This document shows positions 17,215-24,760 of a stretch of DNA of 64,000 nucleotides, piece after piece. How positions within the stretch are numbered: position 1 is the stretch's first letter; each line of letters opens with the position of its first letter. This stretch comes from Sulfuricaulis limicola. Lineage in GTDB: Bacteria; Pseudomonadota; Gammaproteobacteria; Acidiferrobacterales; Sulfurifustaceae. A model generated the notes under the pieces. The model made no database searches, was not told the origin of the DNA, and saw only the letters and a list, made by a program, of their open reading frames with translations. The stretch covers positions 620,001 through 684,000 of the forward strand of contig NZ_AP014879.1 in the NCBI RefSeq assembly GCF_002355735.1. Reading direction: 5' to 3'. Position numbers and translations under genes: made by a program.

Positions 17215-18267
17215 TCAACCCCGCACGATCGGTATTTTCACTTTCACGTGATACTGGCCGCCTTCCTGGATGACCTGCATGCTGGCGGCGCTGCCGAACT
17301 GCGTGGCCAGGCGCTGGCGGATGTTTTCCTGCGCGAGCTTGTTGCCCTTGTTGTGGCCTTCCTTGCGCACGTCCGGGAGCGGGTTGCTGATCATGATGTT
17401 GAGCATCTCGCCCTCGGCCCACATCTCGATCTTGATGGTGCCGCCGGCAAAGCGCGGCTCGATGCCGTGGTAGATGGCGTTTTCCAGCAGCGGCTGCAGG
17501 GTCAGCGCCGGGATCAGCGCCGCGCGCGGGATGTTGCTGACGTTCCACTTCACCTGCAACCGGTCACCGAGGCGGATTTTCTCCACCTCCAGGTACTGGC
17601 GCGAGATCTCGCGCTCGGCGGACACGGGCACGAGCTTGCGCGCGTCCGCCAGCAGCACGCGGAACAGGTCGGCCAAGTCGTGCAGCACCGCCTCGGCCTT
17701 GGAGGGATCGCTGCGCGTGAGCGAGGCCACGCTGTTGAGGCTGTTGAACAGGAAATGCGGACGGATGCGCGACTGCAGCGCCTGCAGCTTGGACTCCTGT
17801 TGCAGCCGGTGGTGCGTGTCGGAGCGTTCGCGCATGATCAGGTAGCGCAGGCCCAGCGTGCCGACGATGGCAGCGATCATGAGACTGCGTATCAGGAGCG
17901 TTTCGCGCCATGCCGGCCAGCGGTCTTCGATGATGGAGAGATGATGCAGCAGGTAGATGATGCCGTCGATGCCGACCGAGGTGACGAGCAGCAGCATGGT
18001 GATCACCAGTGCCGAGCCGGTGACGGTCGAGGCGCGTCGCAGCAGCGGCGAGATGATTTTCAGCACGATGATGCTGCACAGCGCGATCGACACCGCGAAT
18101 ACGGACAGCAGAGAGAAATCCTGCCATGCCTGCTCGTTGAAGTCGGCGTTGCGCCCGATGGTGATGATGATGGCGATCAGTTCGGCCAGGATGACGAACT
18201 GCAGGAGCATGCTGAAGCTCCCGAATTCGGGAAGGAACGAGTGTTTTTCTGCGCTAGTGTTGGACAT
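17215..18267 (-). CDS. LytS/AlgZ-type sensor histidine kinase, first copy
   Basis: Kinase of 350 residues, paralogous to the next gene. Roughly five transmembrane helices lie between 18 and 145. The phospho-acceptor is His171 in RPHFLFNSLN, the N-box is LLENAIYHGIEP, and a KLAQENIRQRL lid follows. The His and Asn motifs are intact, so both tandem kinases look catalytically competent. It is the first gene of the operon, transcribed away from argH. Two complete kinases feeding one LytTR regulator is unusual and suggests a heterodimer or two inputs. Confidence 0.9.
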   Translation of the reverse strand: MSNTSAEKHSFLPEFGSFSMLLQFVILAELIAIIITIGRNADFNEQAWQDFSLLSVFAVSIALCSIIVLKIISPLLRRASTVTGSALVITMLLLVTSVGIDGIIYLLHHLSIIEDRWPAWRETLLIRSLMIAAIVGTLGLRYLIMRERSDTHHRLQQESKLQALQSRIRPHFLFNSLNSVASLTRSDPSKAEAVLHDLADLFRVLLADARKLVPVSAEREISRQYLEVEKIRLGDRLQVKWNVSNIPRAALIPALTLQPLLENAIYHGIEPRFAGGTIKIEMWAEGEMLNIMISNPLPDVRKEGHNKGNKLAQENIRQRLATQFGSAASMQVIQEGGQYHVKVKIPIVRG

Positions 18268-18485
18268 GGAATCCGCTCGAACGTACGACTATCCGGCGTG
18301 CTTCCGCGCCGGATCAATGTTGCTTTTGGACCTGAGCAGCTGGTGCACGACGGGACCACTGCGCCCCACCGTCTGAATTTATAGCTTAATTATATAAGTT
18401 ACGGCGAACGGATGGGGTTCAGGCGGGGAAAAACGCCGATTTATTTGGGCGGCTTCTCAAGTATACTTTCGGCCGCGCGGGGCAT

Positions 18486-18514
18486 AAAAAAACCCCCCGT
18501 TTTGAGGCGGGGGG
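18486..18514 (-). terminator. Orphan minus-strand intrinsic terminator
   Basis: On the minus strand, CCCCCCG pairs with CGGGGGG (18514-18508 with 18499-18493) across an eight-base loop and is followed by seven T residues (18492-18486). This is textbook Rho-independent form and strongly directional. The only sequence to its right before argH is about 200 bases of spacer. Confidence 0.85.
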
Positions 18515-18722
18515 CCTAATCCTGATCCGGAATTCGGGGTGGGGGTGCACAAAGGAGAGTCCGAATCAGGCGCTACAAGCGAAAACATAGCCGGATCGTT
18601 TCGCCACAACAATAAAAGGCCGATAATCGTGACCCACATACGGACAAGCGGCGCCGGATAAAGGGTTTTACCGGAACAACGGTCTTGATCGCCGTCGCGC
18701 ACTCTCGTCGTTGAAAGGAACC
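18515..18722 (-). ncRNA. Possible small RNA ending at the orphan terminator
   Basis: This is inference only: a minus-strand terminator with no gene implies a short transcript starting somewhere in this interval, divergent from argH. I could not find a clear -35/-10 pair, so the 5' end is not placed. It could also be the terminator of long antisense transcription from within argH. Confidence 0.3.
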
Positions 18723-20126
18723 ATGGCAAAACAAAAACCCTGGAGCGGGCGCTTCACCGAACCCACCGACGCCGCCGTCGAGGCCTTCACCGCCTCGGTC
18801 GATTTCGACCGCCGGCTGTACGTCTACGACATCATGGGTTCGATCGCGCACGCGCAGATGCTGGCGAAGGTCGGTGTGCTCACGAAAAAAGAGTGTGACG
18901 CCATCGTCAGGGGCTTGAAGGAAATCGAGGCCGAGATCGACGCCGGCAAGTTCGACTGGAGCGTGGCGCTCGAGGACGTGCATATGAACATCGAAGCGCG
19001 CCTGATCCAGCGCATCGGCGAGGTCGGCAAGAAGCTGCACACCGGCCGTTCGCGCAACGACCAGGTGGCGACCGACCTGCGCCTCTACCTGCGCGACGGT
19101 ATCGACGTCGTGAGTCATGGCCTCGGGCAACTGCAACAGGCGATTCTCGATATCGCCGAGCGCGAGGCCGCGACACCCATGCCCGGTTTCACGCACCTGC
19201 AGGTGGCGCAGCCGATCACCTTCGGCCATCACATGCTGGCGTGGTTCGAGATGCTGGCGCGCGACGCGCAGCGCCTACAAGACTGCCGCAAGCGCATGAA
19301 CATCATGCCGCTCGGCGCCGCGGCGCTGGCCGGGACGAGTTTCCCCATTGACCGCGCCTGGACCGCCAAACTGCTCGGCTTCGACTCGCCTGCGGAGAAT
19401 TCGCTCGACGCCGTTTCCGACCGCGACTTCGCCATCGAATTCGTCGCAGCCGCAGCGCTGCTGATGACGCATCTGTCGCGCATGTCCGAGGAACTGGTGC
19501 TGTGGTCCTCGAGCCAGTTCGGCTTCGTCGAGCTGTCGGATGCCTATTGCACCGGCTCGTCCATCATGCCGCAAAAGAAGAACCCCGACGTGCCGGAGCT
19601 GGTGCGCGGCAAGACCGGGCGCGTGAACGGCCATCTCGTCGCCTTGCTGACGCTGATGAAGGCGCAGCCGCTGGCCTACAACAAGGACAACCAGGAAGAC
19701 AAGGAACCGGTGTTCGACACCCTCGACACCATGCTCGGCAGCCTGCGCGTGTTCGCCGGCATGATCCCGTCCATGAAGGTGCGGCGCGACCAGCTGCTGC
19801 GCGCGGCGGTCATGGGCCACGCCACCGCCACCGACCTGGCCGATTACCTGGTGCGCCAGGGCGTCGCCTTCCGAGATGCCCATGAAATCGTGGGCAAGGC
19901 CGTACGACTGGCGATCGACACCGACCGCGACCTGTCGCAGATCGACCTCGACGAGTACAAAAAGCTCAGTCCCGCCATCGGCAAGGATGTGTACGGCGTG
20001 CTGACGGTGGAAGGTTCGCTTAAGGCCCGCAACCATCTGGGCGGCACTGCGCCCTCGCAAGTGAAGGCCGCGATCAAGCGCGCTCGCCAGCGGATGCAAC
20101 GATCGATGCCCAAGGGCGGGAAATAA
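18723..20126 (+). CDS. argH: Argininosuccinate lyase
   Basis: Last step of arginine synthesis: argininosuccinate to arginine and fumarate, as a cytoplasmic homotetramer. It has 467 residues from the ATG at 18723 (AAAGGAA ribosome site). The fumarase-superfamily signature [12 protein letters not shown] lies at about 278-289, the catalytic His is in PGFTHLQ (about 158), and [10 protein letters not shown] is near 106-115. Length and motifs are fully typical. A GGDEF gene follows ten bases later and is probably co-transcribed. Confidence 0.97.
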   Translation: MAKQKPWSGRFTEPTDAAVEAFTASVDFDRRLYVYDIMGSIAHAQMLAKVGVLTKKECDAIVRGLKEIEAEIDAGKFDWSVALEDVHMNIEARLIQRIGEVGKKLHTGRSRNDQVATDLRLYLRDGIDVVSHGLGQLQQAILDIAEREAATPMPGFTHLQVAQPITFGHHMLAWFEMLARDAQRLQDCRKRMNIMPLGAAALAGTSFPIDRAWTAKLLGFDSPAENSLDAVSDRDFAIEFVAAAALLMTHLSRMSEELVLWSSSQFGFVELSDAYCTGSSIMPQKKNPDVPELVRGKTGRVNGHLVALLTLMKAQPLAYNKDNQEDKEPVFDTLDTMLGSLRVFAGMIPSMKVRRDQLLRAAVMGHATATDLADYLVRQGVAFRDAHEIVGKAVRLAIDTDRDLSQIDLDEYKKLSPAIGKDVYGVLTVEGSLKARNHLGGTAPSQVKAAIKRARQRMQRSMPKGGK

Positions 20127-20135
20127 ACGCTCGTC

Positions 20136-21287
20136 GTGTCAGCCAGCCCGAACACCGCCGGAGAGCAAACCGCGGACAGCCGTCGACGCCGCAAGACCGA
20201 CTGGCAACAGGACACGAAACACCGTGCCACTCTTGACGCCATGCGTGTCCCGCCGTGGGAGGAGCAGCGCACACAGTATCTCACCCGTCTGCTGTTCTGG
20301 GTGCTGGGGCTCGCCTATTTCAATCTCGGCGGCGCGGCGCAGACCAGCGCCTGGGTCAGCCTCGCGGTCTTCAATGCGGTGTTCCTGTTCTACGGGGTTG
20401 AGATCGCCTGGTTCATGCGTCACGCCGCGCGCCGGCTCGACGTTCGCTGGCGCTGGCACGTCACCATGTGGGTCGATCTGCTGGCGGCCTCGTTCGCCAT
20501 CCTCGCCGACCCGGCGGCGATCTCGCCGGGTTTTCTCGTCTACCTGATGGTGATCCTCGGCAACGGCATGCGCTATGGGCTGAGGCTGTTCGCCGAAGCG
20601 GTCGCCGGCAGCCTGTTGTGCGCGCTGCTGATCATCGGTCTGCGGCTGTTCGACTACCTCGATGCGATCTCCGTGAGCGCCGCCTTCTTCCTGCTGTTCT
20701 TCGTCATCATCGTGCTGTATTCCTATTCGCTTACCGCCAACATCGAGAAGGGCCGGCGGCGGACCGAAGACGAGCGTGACCGCGATCACCTGACCGGCCT
20801 GCTCAATCGTCGCGCCCTGTACGAGCGCGCCGAGCGCCTGTTCCGCGATCCCGCCACCGGCAGCGAGCCGCTGGTGGTGTTGTTCGCGGACCTCGACCGC
20901 TTCAAGGCGGTCAACGACAACCACGGTCACCACGTCGGCGACCGCGTACTGGCGGATATCGGTCGCCTGTTCGCCGGATCGGTGCGAGATACGGACCTGG
21001 TGGCGCGTTATGGCGGTGACGAGTTCCTCCTGATCCTGCGTGACATGGATCTTGCCGAGGCCGGCGTGCTGGCCGAGCGCCTGCAAAAAACCTTGGCCGA
21101 TTGGTCGCGGCGTGAAAATGTCGACCTGAGCCTCTCGGTCGGCCTGGGGCAATATCCGGATCACGGGGCCGACCTCAAGGCCGTCATCGAGCGCGTCGAT
21201 CAGGCGATGTACCGGAGCAAACTCGTGCGCGGAGGTGGCGGTATCCTGCAGGTGGGTCAGGTCGTGCCGGCGGTAGCGGCCCCATGA
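20136..21287 (+). CDS. Membrane diguanylate cyclase (GGDEF)
   Basis: Makes cyclic di-GMP. It has 383 residues from a GTG start; the next ATG at 20241 would remove 35 polar residues. Five to six transmembrane helices span about 50-200. The GGDEF domain follows DHLTGLLNRRAL, with the active motif GGDEF at 293-297 and an inhibitory-site RDTD at 284-287, exactly five residues upstream. It is therefore predicted active and product-inhibited. The sequence overlaps the MazG-like gene by four bases and sits ten bases after argH. Confidence 0.92.
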   Translation: MSASPNTAGEQTADSRRRRKTDWQQDTKHRATLDAMRVPPWEEQRTQYLTRLLFWVLGLAYFNLGGAAQTSAWVSLAVFNAVFLFYGVEIAWFMRHAARRLDVRWRWHVTMWVDLLAASFAILADPAAISPGFLVYLMVILGNGMRYGLRLFAEAVAGSLLCALLIIGLRLFDYLDAISVSAAFFLLFFVIIVLYSYSLTANIEKGRRRTEDERDRDHLTGLLNRRALYERAERLFRDPATGSEPLVVLFADLDRFKAVNDNHGHHVGDRVLADIGRLFAGSVRDTDLVARYGGDEFLLILRDMDLAEAGVLAERLQKTLADWSRRENVDLSLSVGLGQYPDHGADLKAVIERVDQAMYRSKLVRGGGGILQVGQVVPAVAAP

Positions 21288-21622
21288 AGACGCTGGACGA
21301 GTTGCGCCAACGCCTGCGCCAGTTCGCGCGCGAGCGCGACTGGGAGCAGTTTCACTCGCCCAAGAATCTCTCGATGGCGCTGATCGTCGAGGCCGCCGAG
21401 CTGGTCGAGCATTTCCAGTGGCTGACGCAGGAGCAGAGCAAAAAGCTGCCCGAAAAAACCCTGCGCGAGGTCGAGCAGGAAATGGCGGACGTTTTTATCT
21501 ATCTCAACCGCATGGCCGATCTGCTGGGCATCGACCTGCTCGACGCCGCCCGGCGCAAGATGGAACACAATGCAAAAAAATATCCCGCGCACGAAGTGCG
21601 CGGGAAAGCAGACAAGAGATAA
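21284..21622 (+). CDS. MazG-like nucleotide pyrophosphohydrolase
   Basis: Small all-alpha NTP pyrophosphatase of 112 residues, of the MazG/RS21-C6 (dCTPase-like) group. Conserved acidic motifs are VEAAELVEHFQW in helix 2 and EVEQEMADVFIYL in helix 3, providing the Mg2+-binding Glu and Asp. Likely a house-cleaning enzyme for modified nucleotides. The start ATG overlaps the GGDEF stop (ATGA). It ends five bases before the convergent DUF3106 gene. Confidence 0.85.
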   Translation: MKTLDELRQRLRQFARERDWEQFHSPKNLSMALIVEAAELVEHFQWLTQEQSKKLPEKTLREVEQEMADVFIYLNRMADLLGIDLLDAARRKMEHNAKKYPAHEVRGKADKR

Positions 21623-21626
21623 CTGC

Positions 21627-22160
21627 TTATCTCGGCCCCATCCGCCCGGGCCGCTCCGGACGCGGCGACATCCCGCGATCGAAACCCGGACCGCTGTCGT
21701 CCCGGCGCCATTTTTCCTTGTATTCCTGACGTTGCTCCGGCGTCATGTTCTGCCATTTCGCGCGCAGTTCGGCGCGCCGCTCGGGCGGCAGATTCTTGAA
21801 CCATTGGGCGCGGCGGCGCAGGCGCTCCTGCTGCTCGGGCGGCAACTGGTGGAAACGCTCGTAGCGCTGGCGCGCCATCTCGCGCTGTTCCGGCGTCATT
21901 TGCTGCCAGCGGGAGAAGCGGTTCTTCGCCTGGGCGCGCTGCTCGGGTGTCATGGATTGCCAGCGCTTGGCGCCGTGCTGCAGGCGCTCGCGCCGCTCCG
22001 GCGGCAGGCTGTCCCAGCGTTCCTGAAAAGGTTTCAGGGTCTGCTGTTCCTCCTTGCTGAGCTGGTCCCAGGCAGGGGCGGTGCCGCTCTCGGCAGCCAG
22101 CGCAAAGGCTGGCCACAGCAACAGCAATCCAATAATCAGGCGTCTATTTGGCTTCATCAT
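21627..22160 (-). CDS. DUF3106 periplasmic repeat protein
   Basis: Exported protein of 177 residues with a signal peptide (RLIIGLLLLWPAFALA, cleavage near 23). The body is about six repeats of roughly 18 residues in which a helix ends in MTPEQR or LPPERR. Such Arg/Gln-rich repeats resemble the metal-sensing, CpxP-like proteins. It is the last gene of a sigma factor/anti-sigma operon. Two ATG codons are adjacent at 22160 and 22157. It overlaps the upstream small gene by 17 bases. In beta- and gammaproteobacteria the sigma-DUF3619-DUF3106 set is recurrent, but its signal is unknown. Confidence 0.85.
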   Translation of the reverse strand: MMKPNRRLIIGLLLLWPAFALAAESGTAPAWDQLSKEEQQTLKPFQERWDSLPPERRERLQHGAKRWQSMTPEQRAQAKNRFSRWQQMTPEQREMARQRYERFHQLPPEQQERLRRRAQWFKNLPPERRAELRAKWQNMTPEQRQEYKEKWRRDDSGPGFDRGMSPRPERPGRMGPR

Positions 22161-22356
22161 AAGGCGGTTCCTCCGGCAAATCCGGGAGCAATCCGGTATC
22201 GATGGCGCTCAGGACTTCCTTTCCCGAGTCGCCTTTGGTTTCAAGGCTTCCCAAAAATTCGATCAGCTCCATGTCGGCGGTTTCCGGCTTGTCCGCCGCG
22301 GCCACCGCCAAGGGCAACGCCAGCGTTACGCCGACGATCCACGTTTTAAACGGCAT
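22144..22356 (-). CDS. Small exported protein of the sigma factor operon
   Basis: A 70-residue protein with a clear signal peptide (MPFKTWIVGVTLALPLAVAAA). The mature part is acidic and contains ADMELIEFLGSLETKGD. It overlaps the upstream DUF3619 gene by 11 bases and the downstream DUF3106 gene by 17 bases, so its place in the operon is firm. I do not recognise a family. The mature segment LIEFLGSLE also resembles the C-terminal tail of the DUF3619 protein (FYEWLEG). Confidence 0.75.
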   Translation of the reverse strand: MPFKTWIVGVTLALPLAVAAADKPETADMELIEFLGSLETKGDSGKEVLSAIDTGLLPDLPEEPPYDEAK

Positions 22357-22699
22357 TCTCGCTGCCTTCGAGCCATTCGTAGAACTCCAGCTCGGTAAAG
22401 AAATCCGGATTCTCCTGCGCCGTCAGCAGTTCAATGTCGCCCACGCTGGTCTGCATGAAATTGCCATTCGGGGCCGAGAACCACAGCAGCCCGGCCACGG
22501 CCAGCGCGATGCCGGCGGTGGCGAAGCTGCCCACCGGCAGCAGCCAGCCCGGACGCGCATGCACCGGCCTGTGCCGGCCCTGCTCGATGGCCTGACGGCG
22601 CGCGGCGCGCAGGCGTGCGACGGTGCCGGCGTCGAGATTGTTCCCGGTCGCGTCGAGCGCGCGTTTCGCGTCCCGCAGGAATTTGTCTTCGCTTGCCAT
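22346..22699 (-). CDS. DUF3619-like membrane protein, probable anti-sigma factor
   Basis: Protein of 117 residues from an ATG at 22699, two bases after the sigma factor stop. The N-terminal part is cytoplasmic and helical (KFLRDAKRALDATGNNLDAGT...RLRAARRQAIEQ), a single transmembrane helix lies around 60-80, and an acidic periplasmic tail follows. The position after an ECF sigma factor and this topology fit an anti-sigma regulator, as proposed for DUF3619; that role is inference from context. Confidence 0.75.
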   Translation of the reverse strand: MASEDKFLRDAKRALDATGNNLDAGTVARLRAARRQAIEQGRHRPVHARPGWLLPVGSFATAGIALAVAGLLWFSAPNGNFMQTSVGDIELLTAQENPDFFTELEFYEWLEGSENAV

Positions 22700-22701
22700 G
22701 G

Positions 22702-23229
22702 TTACAAATGATCCTCCAGCTGTTCGCGCAGCGCGTGTACCGCGCGCGAGTAATGCGTCTTGACGCTGCCTTCCGAGCAGCTCATGGCGCGCGCCGTCTG
22801 CGCCACGTCCAGTCCTTCCCACACCCGCAGCAGGAAGGCCTGCTGTTGTCGCGCTGGCAGCGTGTGTATCGCCGTCTCCAGCGCCGCCATCGCCTGTTTG
22901 TCCTTCATCTGCGTCGGCGGATCGGGGCTGCGGCCGTCGGCGATGTTCTGCAGCGGATCGTCCTCGTCGTCTTCGTCGCGCTTGCCGAACCAGACGCGCA
23001 GCCGGTTGCGAACCTTGTTGCGCCGGTGCCAATCGGTGATCCGGCTTTGCAGGATGGTATGAAACAATGGCCCCCATTCCTGCTCGCCGCGGCTGGCATA
23101 ACTGCGGACCAGCGTCAGCATCGCGTCCTGCACGATATCGTGCGCATCGTCCGCGTCGCCGGTCGCGAGCCGTGCCATGACAAAGGCGCGCCGTTCCACG
23201 CCGGCAAGAAAACGATCCAGGGCAGGCAA
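22702..23229 (-). CDS. ECF-type RNA polymerase sigma factor
   Basis: Sigma-70-family factor of about 175 residues with region 2 (HDIVQDAMLTLVRSYA and SRITDWHRRNKVRNR) and region 4 (LPARQQQAFLLRVWEGLDVAQTARAM, GSVKTHYSRAVHAL). An acidic DEDDEDD linker joins them. No ATG or GTG begins the frame. The TTG at 23229 has GGAG only three bases ahead, while a CTG at 23238 is preceded by GAGGAA at good spacing, so the true start is uncertain. First gene of the sigma-DUF3619-small-DUF3106 operon. Confidence 0.88.
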   Translation of the reverse strand: MPALDRFLAGVERRAFVMARLATGDADDAHDIVQDAMLTLVRSYASRGEQEWGPLFHTILQSRITDWHRRNKVRNRLRVWFGKRDEDDEDDPLQNIADGRSPDPPTQMKDKQAMAALETAIHTLPARQQQAFLLRVWEGLDVAQTARAMSCSEGSVKTHYSRAVHALREQLEDHL

Positions 23230-23458
23230 TGGCTCCAGCGGAGATTCCTCATTAATATGGTTTGCCGCCGGCTACTCCGGCGTTGGAGCCGTATCATCGG
23301 CCATCACCGGTCACCCTGCCAGCCTCAGGCGACACCGCCCTTGCATCGGCTATAACAACGCCCGGCGCCGGTTTCGGTTGACGTACAGGGGATTTTGGCC
23401 GGGCCGGCTGGAATGCTACATTAGCGGTCAAAGAGGCGGCCTGGACCGCTCGTATCGG

Positions 23459-23650
23459 ATGGGGTGGGCGGTGGTGCAGAATTACAACAATCTTCCTTAC
23501 GATTTCCTCGTGCACGGCGATCGGCGCAAGGCCGACCGTCGCCAGCAGAATCTCGACCGGCGCGGCGTGCTGCGCTGGGACCCGCAGATGAAGGAGCGTC
23601 GCCTCGGCAGGGACCGGCGACAGGCGGGAGCCGCCGCGCGCGGGCGCTAG
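23459..23650 (+). CDS. Small basic protein, doubtful
   Basis: Reading frame of 63 residues from an ATG at 23459, or a GTG at 23471. It contains repeated DRR/RR motifs (HGDRRKADRRQQNLDRR, GRDRRQAG). Similar short DRRK-type segments precede PilZ or other signalling domains, but none follows here. It ends five bases before the convergent next gene. The frame extends upstream without looking protein-like. I give it as possible only. Confidence 0.4.
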   Translation: MGWAVVQNYNNLPYDFLVHGDRRKADRRQQNLDRRGVLRWDPQMKERRLGRDRRQAGAAARGR

Positions 23651-23654
23651 GCCC

Positions 23655-24170
23655 TCAAACCCGCCAGAAGGCGGTCAGCATGTTGTCGGCGGAGGGCGGG
23701 AGCGGGAACTGCTCGCGGCGCATGTTGTCGAGCGTGTTCGAGATGCGCCCGAAGTCCAGATGCAGATGCCGGTACACCTGCCGTTGGCGCGGATTCAGCT
23801 CACAGTCGGCGCAGCGCCAGTAGGCGCTGCGGCCGTGCGCCAGGTAGTAATTCAGTTCGCCGCGCACCATCAGGCGTTCGCGGAATATCCCGCTCATGAA
23901 CAGGGTGTATTCGCCGAGATGGCGCAGGATGAAGCGCCCGTGGGCGGGACTGGCGGCTTCGCCCTGTTGCCAGGCTTCGAGCAAGTCCACGAGGTATTCG
24001 AGCGGCCGGCCATCGGCATCACGCAGTGCGTGAAACTGCCGGCGCTGCGCGAAACGGGCCAGGATGTCGCTGACGTAATCCACGGTGGCCGGTTCGGTGA
24101 TGCCATGGCGGTGAAAGCCGTGGCTCACCTGATGCCGGAAGAATTGATAGAGCGAAGGCAGCCGCATCAT
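23655..24170 (-). CDS. Conserved hypothetical protein
   Basis: Protein of 171 residues (170 if the second ATG at 24167, which has the better distance from AGGAGG, is used). Largely helical, no signal peptide or membrane helix. It contains a CADC pair (CRWRCADCELNPRQ-like, here YWRCADCELNPRQ) and a conserved-looking GRFILRHLGEYTLFMSGIFRERL. It stands alone, convergent with the small basic frame. I do not recognise its family. Confidence 0.75.
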   Translation of the reverse strand: MMRLPSLYQFFRHQVSHGFHRHGITEPATVDYVSDILARFAQRRQFHALRDADGRPLEYLVDLLEAWQQGEAASPAHGRFILRHLGEYTLFMSGIFRERLMVRGELNYYLAHGRSAYWRCADCELNPRQRQVYRHLHLDFGRISNTLDNMRREQFPLPPSADNMLTAFWRV

Positions 24171-24362
24171 TCATCCTCCTGTTGCGCTTTGACCATCGGG
24201 CGCGTCGCGGATTCCGTGTGCTCCATGCCCGGCCGGGGAAAACAGCCCGTGGCCGCGCATTGACTCGCCCCTAGCCCCGCGTATCATCTGCGCGCCGCGT
24301 GGGGGGTATTCCGCGTGGCGACCAAGTCTCTATCAATAATAGTCAATCTATCAGGAGCGTGT

Positions 24363-24656
24363 ATGAAGCGTTATGTACTGTGGGCGGTGCTGGCGGCGGT
24401 GCTGGTGGCCGGCCCGATGGGATGCGGAAAGAAGGAAATCGAGGAATTGAATGCCAAGGTGGCGCTGCTGCAGAAAGACCTGACGGCTGTCACCGCGGAC
24501 CTGGCGGAAAAGAGCAAGGCCGCGGAAGAAGCGGGCGCCAAGGCCAGGCAGCTGCAGGCCACCGTGGACACCCAGGCGGCCGAGCTCGTGAAGGTCAAGG
24601 CCGAGCGTGACCGGCTCAAGCGTGATCTGGCTGCCCTGAAAAAGAAGAGACGTTAG
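24363..24656 (+). CDS. Coiled-coil lipoprotein
   Basis: A 97-residue protein from an ATG with AGGAG six bases ahead. The signal peptide (MKRYVLWAVLAAVLVAGPMGC) ends in a Cys21 that is a likely lipidation site, although the -3 residue is Pro rather than Leu. The mature part is a continuous heptad-like helix rich in Lys, Glu, Ala and Leu (IEELNAKVALLQKDLTAVT), ending LKKKRR. The general form resembles murein-lipoprotein-like proteins, but the sequence is not diagnostic. Flanking genes are unrelated. Confidence 0.75.
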   Translation: MKRYVLWAVLAAVLVAGPMGCGKKEIEELNAKVALLQKDLTAVTADLAEKSKAAEEAGAKARQLQATVDTQAAELVKVKAERDRLKRDLAALKKKRR

Positions 24657-24760
24657 CAAGCTCACCGCCGGCAGCCGCTGACGGCTGCCGGCCGTTCCCG
24701 GACCGGGAGCGGGCATGACGCAGCGGACTGCACACGCGGGGAACGCTACAATCCTGCGTC

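Larger units (their letters stand above)
18268..18722. other. 455-base divergent spacer between kinase operon and argH
   Basis: No convincing coding sequence. The spacer must carry the promoters of the kinase operon (near 18270-18400, AT-rich run TTATATAAG at 18393) and of argH (near 18600-18700). Its notable content is a strong intrinsic terminator oriented on the minus strand at 18486-18514, with no annotated minus-strand gene to its right. The 90-residue minus-strand reading frame here runs through that terminator and is rejected. Confidence 0.7.

Noticed and set aside
18457-18729. 90-residue minus-strand frame upstream of argH
   Set aside because: It runs through the strong minus-strand terminator at 18486-18514 and has no family features.
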